This document shows, piece by piece, positions 10,736-21,703 of a DNA stretch of 54,671 bases (position 1 is the stretch's first letter; each line of letters opens with the position of its first letter). Where the stretch lies: the NCBI GenBank assembly GCA_054661495.1, contig BAAFSQ010000046.1:1-54671 (forward strand), in the 5' to 3' direction. A model generated the notes under the pieces. The model worked only from the letters and a program-made list of their open reading frames with translations. It had not been told where the DNA came from and did no database searches. The position numbers and the translations under genes are program-made. The stretch comes from Zygophlyctis sp. KS116 (lineage: Eukaryota; Chytridiomycota).

Positions 10736-11716
10736 TTAGATAAAATAATCGTTTCCTTCACTACTACTAATAACTTCTCCAACATCATGCACATCCAATT
10801 TGAATTTTTCATCCTTTGGAGCGACACGAAGATCATCTGGACAAGCTGGGAATACCACAAAAGTCCTTTTCAAGCCTGGAGAAATATTTAAAACAGATGC
10901 CAGATTTCCAGCCCTATAGCAATAATTTGGTGCAGACCATACTGTAGATAGCAAATCATTAAAAAGAACTTGATAGCCTTCCATACATAGTTGATGCGCC
11001 CTAGCAATATGATTTATAGAATTAGAAAAACAAAATTGTTCAGTGACACGCTCTCCAAAAGTGTAACCAGCTCCTAACTTTAATTTACTTGAAATACCCC
11101 TTTGTGAAATTGCAAAGTCTTTTATAGTTGGATCAGGATCAGACCAAACTAAATCAGCCATTCCCCCTTCGTGAGGAATTTCTTTATATCTATCTATTAA
11201 TCTAATTTGATCTAGAGTATGAAGAGAAGGACTTAAACCTCCATGTACACAGAGTAATTCACCATCTACAACTGCTCCAAGTACTAAAAAATCAAATAAT
11301 GTCGTGAATGCAGTCCAAACATTTGTATTTCCATACTTATTTATACATTCAGCGTAAAATCCATATGTTTGAGTGATTGATCTCGATTCATGATTACCTC
11401 TAATTAAAGTAATTCTACAAGGATACAATAATTTTAAAAGGGCTAAAAGAGTAATGACTTGAAGAGAATAATATCCCCTGTCTACATAATCCCCAAGAAA
11501 GATATAATTTGTATCTGGTAAAGGCCCTGAAATCTTGAATATTTCGCATAAATCATAAAATTGACCATGCAGATCCCCTACAACCGTCACCGGAGAGCTT
11601 AAATGAACAATATTCCCTTCCTTTAAGAGTATAGAGATTACACGAGGCACCAATTCAATAATAACATTTTCTGGCAACAACTGTCCAGCCATAGCAATCC
11701 CCAAATACTTTTGCAT
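10736..11716 (-). CDS. PPG1: PP2A-like serine/threonine phosphatase, PPG1 type
   Basis: Exons 11716-11098 and 11073-10736 encode 318 residues. Metal-binding signatures GDLHGQF, GDYVDRG, RGNHESR and the HGG motif are intact. VTVVGD and MADLVWSDP resemble yeast Ppg1, while the N-terminus also recalls PP6. The 24-nt intron has no in-frame stop and would add eight residues if read through; removing it restores the invariant RGAGYTFG. The ATG at 11716 matches family alignments; the frame is open further upstream but those residues are not conserved. The protein ends in DYFI, not the usual YFL. It is divergent from SNF8 with 24 bp between ATGs. Confidence 0.9.
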   Translation of the reverse strand: MQKYLGIAMAGQLLPENVIIELVPRVISILLKEGNIVHLSSPVTVVGDLHGQFYDLCEIFKISGPLPDTNYIFLGDYVDRGYYSLQVITLLALLKLLYPCRITLIRGNHESRSITQTYGFYAECINKYGNTNVWTAFTTLFDFLVLGAVVDGELLCVHGGLSPSLHTLDQIRLIDRYKEIPHEGGMADLVWSDPDPTIKDFAISQRGISSKLKLGAGYTFGERVTEQFCFSNSINHIARAHQLCMEGYQVLFNDLLSTVWSAPNYCYRAGNLASVLNISPGLKRTFVVFPACPDDLRVAPKDEKFKLDVHDVGEVISSSEGNDYFI

Positions 11717-11740
11717 TGATACTGCGCAAGGGCGGCGATA

Positions 11741-12464
11741 ATGTCCAGGAATATGAGGAAAGCAGGGATTGCAGGGATTTCCAGACAACAGCAGTCTAAA
11801 CAGGAATTTCAGAAACAATCCTTGCTAATAGCTTCCAAACAGTTGGAAAATTACAATTCTTATTTAAAGAAATTCCAGGAGAAATTAGAGGAATTTTCTA
11901 AAAAGTATTCTCAAGAGATAAAATCAAAGGGGGAATTCAGGACTCAATTCCTGGAAATGTGTATGAAAATAGGTGTAGATCCTCTAGCGTCGTCAAAGGG
12001 ATTCTGGGGTGAATTGCTCGGGATTGGCGATTTTTACTACGAATTAGGAATTCAAATTCTAGAAATAGCTTTAGCTACATCTCATAGAAATGGAGGAATA
12101 ATATCTTTATCGAAAATTAAGGAAATTCTAAAACGAGATGTTTCAGAAGAGGATATTTTAAAAAGTCTAAATAATATTCAAGTTTTGGGGAATGGATTGG
12201 AACTACTAAAATTAAATTCAGAAATATTTTTAGGATCTGTTCCTAGAGAACTAAACAGAGACTTGTTACAGGTTTTAGAATTTGTTAAAAGTAAAAAATC
12301 TGTTACAATCAAGGATTTGATACATCATTTTTCTTGGGAATCTCAGAGAGTATCAAGGGCAATTGTAAGTTTATACGATCTCATTAAAGGAAAATTTGAT
12401 TAAAGAAGGGATATTTTGGGTTGATGAACAAGTAGAACCAATAGAGTACTGGATAAACTTCTAA
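11741..12464 (+). CDS. SNF8: SNF8/VPS22, ESCRT-II subunit
   Basis: Subunit of the ESCRT-II complex that sorts ubiquitinated membrane proteins into multivesicular bodies. Exons 11741-12364 and 12390-12464, split by a 25-nt intron, give 232 residues. An N-terminal coiled coil is followed by the family core IGVDPLASSKGFWGELLG, DFYYELGIQ and HRNGGIISL, then two winged-helix domains. Its TAA stop shares the tetranucleotide CTAA with the TAG stop of the convergent arrestin-like gene. Confidence 0.95.
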
Positions 12465-14216
12465 AAAACTTTTTGGAAAATATCATCAATTTCTGCTTCA
12501 ATCGCTTTCTCTTTAAGAGTAACAGGAATCGAACTTCCTCTAGGTAATGAGTGGTATTTAAGATTATCTAGTCTAGCTCCTTCTTTAAATCTGATTGAAT
12601 CTAGTCTTCTAGATCCAATCGTGGAAGAACGTGGAAAGCTGTCTTGTTTTTTTGTCTCAATCAAATCTAGAGATTTTCGTGGTTGCTGAGCTTCATTGAC
12701 TGCTTCCAAAAGATTATTTTCACAAAGTGTTTCATCTTTAGATAATATCGGACGTGGAACGTCAGTTTCAACTGTTAGGTTTTCTACGATAGGAGCAGGC
12801 TCTTCAGATTCCTTTGTAGATTTTAATAAAGGTAGAGGAGAAGAGTACATCACAGATCTACAGTTCAAAATCGTTACTGGAATTTCACATTCAGTGGATT
12901 TTCTAAATAATAAATAAATGGATACATACCCTCCTTTAAGCAAAACTTTTACTTGAACCACAAATGAAACATCTACAAGCATTGCGAATCTGATACTTTT
13001 GGCTGATGATGGTATTTCTAGTTCAAGCATCATATTTCTAGATTCACCAGGGAGAATTTGCCACTCATTGATTGTCTTTTTACTCTGAATTTCATCTGAA
13101 ACAGGTTCTTTCAGGATATTTCTTCCACTTTTACTATCAACCTTTGAAGATTTCCACAATTTTGATACCACTACTTCTCTGGTAAAATCTAGAGGTTGAG
13201 GAGATCGCTGCCCTGAATGATCAATCACTTCTTTAAAAGTTTTGAATCTCTTGATTAAAGACAATTGAATTGTTTTGACCTATTATTTGGAGAAGGAATT
13301 AATTACCTCTCTATGAGTCGTGTTTTCGATCATAACATGAACATAGCCAATATTTCCTGAAATCCATAAACCAGAGTCCGTACATGAATCAGTTTCTCGA
13401 GTTCGAAGACCAGCTGATACCTTTAATGCTCCTTTACTCTTATAGATAATTCCTCTTTTTAATTCGAGACTGGAGAAAGCCTTCATCGAAGAAGGAACAA
13501 ACCAAAGAGAATTCAAATTTGAATGATACTGCTCAAAGACTAAAATATCTTGATACTTTGCCAAAGGTATTTGAACATAATCAGTCTTATAATGAACAAA
13601 AGCAGCTACAATATGTCTAATACCTCCAATCTTTTTCTTCCAGATTGAACTTGGAATGGGACCTGAACATTCCTCTACGATTTGTAAATTTGGATTAGAA
13701 GAAATTTTGATTGCATCTCTAGAAAGAGGAATCGAGAAATCAAATCCAATTGATCCTGGTCTTGCTAACCAGCAACCATCTTCATCTATAGGTCCTGGAA
13801 ATACAGCTGCCGATGGTGGAGTCCGAGGAGATTGAATATTGAACAGATGTGAATACAACAATTTCTGTTGATTTTTGCCCTTGAGTCCAACTTCTATTGA
13901 TTAAGATAACGCGTGAATACATACCTTGAAACCCAAAGACTCTTACTTCAATCTTTCCTAATTTCAACTTTCTTTTTGGGCAATCCAAAATCAATTTTCC
14001 AGATACAGCATCACCGCCTGAAAATGACATTTGATCTAATACGATATTTACAGACACTCCATGTCCAACTGATTTTACGGATCCTATCTTATCCACAGGA
14101 GGAAAGATTGAGGAATGTGTATTAAGTTTAATCACATCCTTTGACATATCAATGATTGTAGTCAATGAATCCGAGTTTTCATTACTCAGAGCGTTATTCT
14201 GCCAGGTATTTGCCAT
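12461..14216 (-). CDS. arrestin-fold protein
   Basis: Four exons (14216-13925, 13893-13307, 13279-12930, 12902-12461) encode 556 residues. The N-terminal arrestin domain is suggested by LDQMSFSGGDAVSGKL and KIEVRVFGF, the second by ELKRGIIYKSKG, VHVMIENTT and the CEIPVTI strand. In fungi alpha-arrestins link membrane transporters to Rsp5-type ubiquitin ligases. I see no PPxY motif, which such adaptors normally carry, so that role is uncertain. The C-terminal 150 residues are Ser/Glu-rich. The third intron is 27 nt, in frame and without a stop; splicing it joins GG to KSTECEIPV. Confidence 0.7.
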
Positions 14217-14232
14217 GAGATTCTAGTAAAAT

Positions 14233-14266
14233 ATCCGAAAGAGCCATTAATCCGAAAGAGCCATTA
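14233..14266. repeat. perfect 2 x 17-bp tandem repeat in a divergent promoter
   Basis: The unit ATCCGAAAGAGCCATTA occurs twice head to tail (14233-14249 and 14250-14266), between the divergent arrestin-like gene and ACL4. It starts 17 bp upstream of the arrestin-like ATG and ends about 63 bp before the ACL4 ATG. It may be a recent slippage duplication or a doubled factor site. Confidence 0.7.
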
Positions 14267-14329
14267 AACCAAAACGAAAAGCCGGTTCAGACTCTATGAA
14301 AACCCTCTTGAGAATTTTCATTTTTGCAA

Positions 14330-15181
14330 ATGTTTCCTTTGGACTCATTGATTGATCAAGGGGATAAAGCCTTGTCCGATGGCCTGTATGATGTCTCTCT
14401 AAAGTTTTATGAAAGAGCTCTGTCTGATCATGGAGAAAATTACTTAATTTATGAGAAATTGGGGACTTTGTCCTTGTCTAAATCAGATTCTCAACCTGAA
14501 ACCATCACTGAAGCTTACCAGTATTTTAGTAAATCTCTAGAGCTTAATCCCAACTCATTAACTAGTTGTTTAAATTTAGCTCAATTATCTCAAGGAAAGG
14601 ATGCATTATCCTATTATCAGTCTGCATTGCCACTTATTCAAGATGAAGACGTTAAAATTCAAGTATATTGCTCAATGTCTGAAATTTATTTAACAGATTG
14701 TTGTGATGAACCAGATGCTGAATCACAAATTGAATCATTTCTTAATATTTGTTCTGGAATTAATCAAAAACATACTCAGTATCTGATTACTTTTGCATCT
14801 CTACGAATATCTCAGTCCAGGCCTCTGGAAGCTAAAGAATTTCTAAGTTTATTCTTGAAAAATTTATCAAGAGATTTTGAATCTATTCCAAATTATGATA
14901 CTAGAATTTCAGCAATCAAATTATGCATTGAAACTCAAATGTATGATGAAGCACTGGATTTATTAGGCGTGAATTTGCAAGTAGATGAGGATGATGCAGA
15001 GACTTGGTATCTCTTTGGCTGGATATATTATCTCTTTTATTCAGATGGAGAGTTGGAGTATGAATCTGATATGTTGGAATGTTGGGATAGATTAGAATTG
15101 ATTCAAGAAAAGACGGGATGCGTAGATCTGGATATATTAGAACACATCAAACAGCTTAAAGTTTCGCGTCAAGGTCAGTGA
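14330..15181 (+). CDS. ACL4: ACL4-like TPR protein, ribosomal protein uL4 chaperone
   Basis: Intronless, 283 residues of tetratricopeptide-like helices. The first repeat (LIDQGDKALSDGLYDVSLKFY), the acidic composition and the late ETWYLFGWIYYLF motif match yeast Acl4, which escorts newly made Rpl4 into the nucleus for ribosome assembly. The ATG at 14330 is the first in frame. It is followed after 18 bp by ITC1 on the same strand. Another TPR protein cannot be fully excluded. Confidence 0.75.
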   Translation: MFPLDSLIDQGDKALSDGLYDVSLKFYERALSDHGENYLIYEKLGTLSLSKSDSQPETITEAYQYFSKSLELNPNSLTSCLNLAQLSQGKDALSYYQSALPLIQDEDVKIQVYCSMSEIYLTDCCDEPDAESQIESFLNICSGINQKHTQYLITFASLRISQSRPLEAKEFLSLFLKNLSRDFESIPNYDTRISAIKLCIETQMYDEALDLLGVNLQVDEDDAETWYLFGWIYYLFYSDGELEYESDMLECWDRLELIQEKTGCVDLDILEHIKQLKVSRQGQ

Positions 15182-15199
15182 AATAAAAATACTTATTCA

Positions 15200-18155
15200 A
15201 TGCCTCTATACAAGAAGCAAGTGGTGGAGAAAATTCCTCTAAGGCAGGCATTGCATCCAGATTCTGAGGTTTTTGTTATTCCTTTTACCGGGGAAGTTTT
15301 TGTTAGTTATGAGACTTATATCTCAAGATTACTCTTTTACAAGAGGAGAATCTGGAGTTGTGAGGCTACCAATAAGGAAGGGCTTACATATCAAGAGGCA
15401 TTAGAGTCAGAGACTATGGCTTTAAATATGATTATGAGTGCATTTCCAGAGGCTAAAAGACATTGGGCGTTATCATTATTACACTATAATTCATGTACAG
15501 TTGCTGATATTATTGACATGCTGATTCAGAAATTTAGTAACCTCCTAGAAGGGGAAATCATATCAAGTGCTGGATCTTCTTACAGGGTAATTGGTTCTCA
15601 AGATGATGTTTCAATAAAGGCGATAAAGGTTGATGATTACACGGTTGGAAATGGCGTAGATTCCTCAGTTGTGGTTTTACCTCTAAATAAGATCAAGAGA
15701 GATAAGCAATTGACATCCAAGATTGCTCTAAAAAGATTTATAAAAGATGTTGCAGTAAAAGAAGGAGGGAATATTGGAGGTACCTGGATGGTCAAGGTAT
15801 TACTTCGAGTCTTTTAAAAAATAGCCTGAACTAGTCTCTAGATATAGATTAGACAACAAGCCATCTCAAGAAGTAGTGGATTGGCAGGATCAAAAGAAAT
15901 TACTCGAGATGCAAGATCCTTCTAAAAAGTATGGGAAGGGATTCCCTGTGGAAGATAGTGAATTGTTTGGATTTGTGGAGGATACAAAAAGACCAACTCC
16001 TTGTTATGATTTTGGAGAAATTGATGAAAAACTTGTACCGGAATTTATGACTGTTTGGAATTTTTTATCAATTTTTAGGTACAGTTTGGCTATTTAACCA
16101 TCTAGTACTAAACTGAATATCTCAGCTTTTACATTTGAGGAATTCAAAACTTGTATATGCTTTCAATCTGACGATTTTCTTCCAGATATCATCGTAGAGA
16201 GTTTTGCAGCGCTATTGGCTTTGGCATGTACAGAATGGACCAATAATGCCTCCTCTTCGACAGGTGTACCACCACCTCCTCTATCATTTGCTCGGGATTT
16301 ATCCACATGCTCATCTTTAGAGAATGTAAACTCACTCCCCACCGAATCATTGATGGAAATTATTGATAAAAAAAGTGCCGATCAAGTTGCATTTGAGCTT
16401 TTATACGAAAAATTTACTGTGGAAGAAAAGGCGGCTCTTGATCAATGGTATAAGTGGGCTCCTGAGAAATGGATGAGCAAAGATCGAAGAAAATCTACTC
16501 AGACATCAGTAAAAGATAAATATAAGGCATGGCAAATTGCCCTAGCTGGGCTTATAAGGGATTGGATGACTGAGGACGCGCTTCCTGGAAAATATTCATT
16601 TCTAATTTCGATTTTTCAAGATGTTTCTGATACTATAAAAGAGCCGGAAATTAAGTCTGAAGAAAAAGAACATCCTGACATTGATGAAAAAGAACTTGAT
16701 GATGAAAATAATAAGAATGAAGCCGATGATTCTGAAAGCGATTCAAATCAATCAGAAGAAAATGATGAGTCAGATTCAGATCAGTCAAATGGTGTTCAGT
16801 ACTCCTTACGCAAAAAGCGGAAAATTATTAAAGATGAAGAAGATGTCGAAACAGAAGAGGGTCAGTCTGAGCTTTCAAGGAAATCTCGAAAGAAAAGCTC
16901 ACCATCGAAATCCAAAGGCAAAAAGAATACAGCTGAAAATGATGATTTTCTCACAGCTCAACACATTTTGGAATTTACTCAATTGTGTAGAAATGCAGAG
17001 CATGGATTTTCTAAATGCTCCAATAGAGACCGAATTCGAATTTTGGTTTTCCTAGTTCATTCGTGTGTGGAACCTAGTGTTGATATACACTCTTACATTG
17101 ATGAATGTATTGAAAAAATTGCAAAACTGAAGCGCAACCAACGTGCTTTAATTAAAGATCGCAAAGTGATGTAAACCCTCTTTAATTTTAAATATATAGA
17201 AAGGAGCAGCGCGAAGGATTTAATAAGCGGGATAAGCAGAAGTTAAAAGAGCTGGGTGTTGCGAGTGGTACTGGTGAGACCGTCGAAACTCTAGAAGGGC
17301 CGATTTTGGAAGGTGAAAATCAAGAAGGATCTGTGATAGATGGTAGTGAAAGGCTAGATGAAGATATGTTGGACGACGCTGAAAAGCCAGATGATTCTGT
17401 TATTGATGCGAGTGATCGGCCCGATGAAGATGAAGATCATGAATCAGAGTACTTAAACAATTTTCTAATTATTAGCATGACTAAAAACCAAAAGACTCTC
17501 CGTCATCGAAAAGTTTCTATCAATGATCAAAGAAAAGAAGAAGAAGGAAAAAGGTCAGATGTGTGGGAAAAAATTAAAAAAGAGTCAAAACAGGTACAAA
17601 AAGAATTCAAAGCACATGAAGACGTAAAATATTATTTTTCACATTTTAGGAACGAAGAAAAATAGAAGATAAAGAAAGGAATTTTGCAACAAAGGAATCA
17701 TCAATCGATCTGCAGTTGCGGTCTGCTAGTGGGCCTTTACGTGTAAGATGTCTGGGACAAGATCGATATTTCAACCGTTATTGGTGGTTTGACGGTTCTA
17801 TTGGAACCCAAAGCTCCTCAGACTCAAACTTCTTTGCCCCTAAGGGAAAATACAAAAATGCGGGATGGGCATCTGGATATTTATTTGTAGAGGATTTTGG
17901 GGTAGATTCTTCACTTGGCTCAAATGATGCGGCTTTAGATGATGTAAAAACAGGAAACCTTACGGGGAAGTGGGGATACTATACGGAAGTTAAACAGGTA
18001 CGATTTTAAAATATTTATAATGTGTTCAGGCACTTGATCTAATCAATTGGTTAGACGTCAGAGGAGTTCGAGAACGAAACTTGATTAACAACCTATCAAA
18101 AATAGAAGATCTTCTATTGGATGGAATGGAACAGAGGAACAAAGATAATAGCTAA
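15200..18155 (+). CDS. ITC1: ITC1/ACF1-type ISWI chromatin remodeler subunit
   Basis: Non-catalytic partner of an ISWI ATPase that spaces nucleosomes. Seven exons (15200-15796, 15825-16078, 16106-17170, 17200-17448, 17476-17623, 17650-17997, 18030-18155) give 928 residues. Domains in order: WAC motif (about 20-120: FTGEVFVSYETYISR), DDT domain (about 270-330: VPEFMTVWNFLSIFS), an acidic, lysine-rich linker, and the WHIM-type block RVRCLGQDRYFNRYWWF near 800. There is no PHD finger or bromodomain, as in yeast Itc1 and unlike animal ACF1. The intron at 17449-17475 is 27 nt, in frame and stop-free, so its removal is inferred. Confidence 0.9.
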
Positions 18156-18240
18156 TGTACAGCATATTTCACTCAACAAAATTCTGCAAAAACATTTAAC
18201 CGTGCTATTGGATTGAACATATTTTAAAAATATGTATCTT

Positions 18241-19429
18241 TTATAAATTGAGTTTTTCAACCTGATTATAGCCTTTAGAAAGCGATAAATATATATCCGT
18301 TCCAAAACCATTTATACTAGCCAAATCAACATCTCCACCCCAATAATTGGCATATATCTTTGACAATGCTAAGCTTATGCCCAGATTTAAGCCTGGTCTT
18401 TCATCAAGTTTTCCAGCCATCTGTAAGTCACCAGTAAACTTGCTAAGATTTCGTTCGGGCCCTTTAACTAATGAAAACACAGATTCTTTGATACTTGGAT
18501 GGATACCCCCACCCTGATCAGACACTCTAAACATAATGCAAGATTCACTGTGACCAACTGTGACATTTATTTCTGGCATATTTTGACCAGTGCAGCTTTT
18601 CAATGTGGCTTCCATACTATTCTTTATTAGCTGATAAAGACTATATTCTACATGACTTGAATTAAATAGAGAAAATAATTACTCTGGCATATATAAAAAC
18701 GATGCATTTACATGACCATTCGCTTTTACTTTAGGTGGCTCTAAACCTGTTGATTCCTTGACAACTTCATGAGCCTTTCTTGAACATTTTGTAATAATAT
18801 CTAATGGAAGACAATTTGTATCAAGAACGCCTATAAATCTTTCTAAATCATGATCCATGAAATTATTTGCCTCCAATGATTCGGTAAATGCAATATGCTG
18901 CTCAGTTAAAACTCTTCTTCCAATCCTAGATCTCATCGTCTCTGTAATAAACTTTTCAGCTTCATTTATATCCATATGATGACTTGATTCCGCCATTCCT
19001 TGAATCAGCAATGGTATGACTACTAAATGCTTATTCAACATTTTCTTTAGACATTCATAAAATAAATGATTATCCTCAACTGTTTCGATCGTTGGAATCT
19101 TTCTAAATGCATCAAAGGCCTCCCAGTATTTATCATATACACTCAAGACTGATGGATTAGTCCCGACAATGAATGGTAGCTTTTGAAATTCACTAAGCCG
19201 ATGTGCAAGCCTATGATCAGATAAAATAAACTTACCTTATGGGCAATTCTGTTTGCAGGTATCTAGCATATTTTAATAGTTTTTCAGTATTTAATCTCTT
19301 TCCAAAGAATCGCAACTGAGCCATTGTTACTAATGTTACTTTCTTGGACGCAAAAGTCTCTAAATCATCATTCATGTAAAATGCATTTGGGATTTTAGAT
19401 AATTGACGCCATGAATGGAATCTCTTCAT
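18241..19429 (-). CDS. mitochondrial pyruvate/branched-chain dehydrogenase kinase
   Basis: Mitochondrial GHKL-fold kinase that phosphorylates and inactivates the pyruvate (or branched-chain) dehydrogenase E1 alpha subunit. Exons 19429-19236, 19210-18683 and 18655-18241 give 378 residues. Visible are SRIGRRVLTEQHI, the N-box LIKNSMEA, DQGGGI and GLNLGISLALSKIYANYWGG. The basic N-terminus starting MKRFHSW could be a short targeting signal. The upstream frame is open to 19465 but lacks another ATG. Pyruvate versus branched-chain specificity cannot be told by eye. Confidence 0.9.
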
Positions 19430-19500
19430 CGTAAAACACGTGAATACTGAGTTATTTTTAGCCAATTTCCTCCCGCTTGGCTTTTTTTAGATGTAATCTC

Positions 19501-20169
19501 ATGCCTAAAAATACAATTGTACTTGCCGCTTCTTTAAAACTAAAAATGTCAGACATGAATGTTGAAGTAACTTCTCCTACCAATTTTCTAACAAATCCTT
19601 TTACATTTGAGTCTCAAACGAGGCGTAGTGTTTCAGTAGTTGTTGGTCAAAGCCCACTTGGGAGGCCAGAAGCAATGGAAATTCCAATGAGTAAATGGTC
19701 CCCTCCACCCGAATCTCCGATTGATGCTGCGAGGGGTCTGCTTTCCAAAAGAAAACTTCCAGTGCTGCTTGATCGATTAAGTCTACCTGATCAGAGGGCT
19801 GGTAAGTCTATGGATATGCCTACATCTCCTTTGAGGCACAACTCCTCATGGGGTCTTTCATCTTTACCAGTCGGAGCGGATCAATATAGATCACCAAACT
19901 CGGCGATTCAGGGAAGATTCAAGTGTGTCTGTGGTGCTGTATTCGAAAGAAAGGACGATTTCTATGATCATCATGCAACCTCTTGTGTTACAAACAGTCA
20001 TATATGTGAAGTTTGTAATCGTGGATTTACCAGAAGTCAAGATTTAAAACAACACAAAATGGTCCATTCAATTCAAACTGTAGTATGTACTGATTGTGGA
20101 CAAAAATTCCCTCGACAACAGTCTCTTACCCGACACAAGAAAACATGTAGACCAATTCACTACTCTTAA
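19501..20169 (+). CDS. zinc-finger protein, likely transcription factor
   Basis: Intronless; 222 residues from the ATG at 19501, or 207 if the ATG at 19546 is used. The first 140 residues are Ser/Pro-rich with several SP sites. The C-terminus has three consecutive fingers: a C2HC-like finger (CVCG to HHATSC), a canonical C2H2 finger (CEVCNRGFTRSQDLKQHKMVH), and a third ending in Cys (CTDCGQKF to HKKTC). The target is unknown. It is divergent from the PDK gene, and its stop is 5 bp from that of the convergent GTPase gene. Confidence 0.75.
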   Translation: MPKNTIVLAASLKLKMSDMNVEVTSPTNFLTNPFTFESQTRRSVSVVVGQSPLGRPEAMEIPMSKWSPPPESPIDAARGLLSKRKLPVLLDRLSLPDQRAGKSMDMPTSPLRHNSSWGLSSLPVGADQYRSPNSAIQGRFKCVCGAVFERKDDFYDHHATSCVTNSHICEVCNRGFTRSQDLKQHKMVHSIQTVVCTDCGQKFPRQQSLTRHKKTCRPIHYS

Positions 20170-20174
20170 ATTGA

Positions 20175-21568
20175 TTATGCATTTAACAATTTGTAACTTA
20201 TGATATTGTTTTGAGATGATATGATATCATCCTCCCCTAGACGGACTCCTCCGATTGTTTCTGCATACTGGTAGTGTTTGTCCAAATCACCATTTACTAG
20301 TTTAGATAACTCTCGCACAGTTGTTCCATTTCGGACAAGCAAGCAGTCACGAAAAACTCCAGAATTCCTTCCGGCACTATAGTTGAGTTTGAAAATCTAT
20401 ACCTTGATGATGTGAAATTACTAATGTTTCTAACAAGAAAGACTGGTGTAAGATCAAGAGCCAAGAACGCTTTTTTAACACATTCCAAAACCCCTGTGCT
20501 CCCATATCTGAATAAAACCAAATCTTGTACCTTTTCTAATCTCCTAATTTTTTAAAAACAATATGGTACAATAAAGTTTTTTCATCTATCACTTTTAAAT
20601 CACATTTCGCATCTTCTTCCATGTCTTGTGCAGTCTCTATAAAATCTGTTCCCTCTTCATAATTGATAAATCTCTGATGATGCAACTTTTTTAGGAATAT
20701 TTCGCTCAAAGCTGAGATTGGAATAAGTTTAGTCTATATATTAACCTTCAATCATTGAATTTACCTCATCATACTTTCTCCAAATTTTATCAATATTTTT
20801 ATCGGAATCTGACAAATCAATCTTATTTAGTCCAATTATTGTAGGAAATCTTTCATTTAAAAATGCAGATACAACATTATGAATATCTTGAAAATTAGTC
20901 AGTCTAAAGAATACCCAAATCTTCCCATTGCTCCATTGGAGTCTTCATCCCCATTTTATCCAAAAACCGATGAACAATACTTATATTACTCCCATATCCA
21001 CTAAATTGAGTCTGTAAAGTTTCTGCAATTGATGCTTCTAGAGATGAAAAAATAAATGATTACTTAATGCAATATGTCTTCTAACAATACCACCCCATTT
21101 TTTTTTCAAATTTCCATAAATCCATTCGTGAATTTCTGAAGTTAACCAGTCTATGTCATTGATTGGATCATAACCAATCGTCTCTTTACCATCTGCATCA
21201 GTAGTTCCTGATACATCTACAATATGAATTAATGCATCTGCAGTTCTCAAGTCATCTAAAAACTGATTCCCAAGGCCTTGTCCCTTGTGAGCTCCTGGAA
21301 CCAATCCCGCAACATCCAGAATCCTGATGGGAATAAATCTGGTGCCATTTACACATTTTCCATAGATGGGAGCACAATCAGCTATTTTATTGAATCTAGC
21401 ACAAGGGCATTGAATTGGAACAAAAGAAACCCCATGATTTGGCTTGATTGTTGTGAATGGGAAATTTCCAGTTTTTGCTTTGGCATCTGTTATTGAATTT
21501 AGAAAGGATGATTTCCCAGCAGAAGGTTTTCCAACGACTGCTATCAATGGATCTATCCCTGATCCCAT
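20175..21568 (-). CDS. YchF/Obg-related GTPase of the YGR210C type, with TGS domain
   Basis: Translation-associated P-loop GTPase. Six exons (21568-21064, 21037-20915, 20886-20765, 20733-20570, 20543-20403, 20376-20175) give 418 residues. G1 is [10 protein letters not shown]3 is [17 protein letters not shown] and G4 is GLNKIDL. The sequence VLFRYGSTG starts the region before the C-terminal TGS domain, which reads [15 protein letters not shown]. It resembles yeast YGR210C more than OLA1/YBR025C, which lacks the long insert between G1 and G3. Five introns of 26-31 nt break the second half. Confidence 0.85.
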
Positions 21569-21703
21569 CTAACACAATGAAAATTTGAACAGCAGATCCA
21601 CACATACCCATCCATCCATTTTAGATATTATGATACACTTCCTGATACAACATCTATATATCCCCCCATCGGAATTCAGCTCCTCGCGAAATAAGAATAA
21701 TCC

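Noticed and set aside
12696-12917. + ORF opposite the arrestin-like C-terminus
   Set aside because: Reverse shadow of a Ser/Glu-rich region.
16681-17055. A second long + frame inside ITC1
   Set aside because: A +1 shadow of the acidic, lysine-rich linker; low-complexity composition keeps it open.
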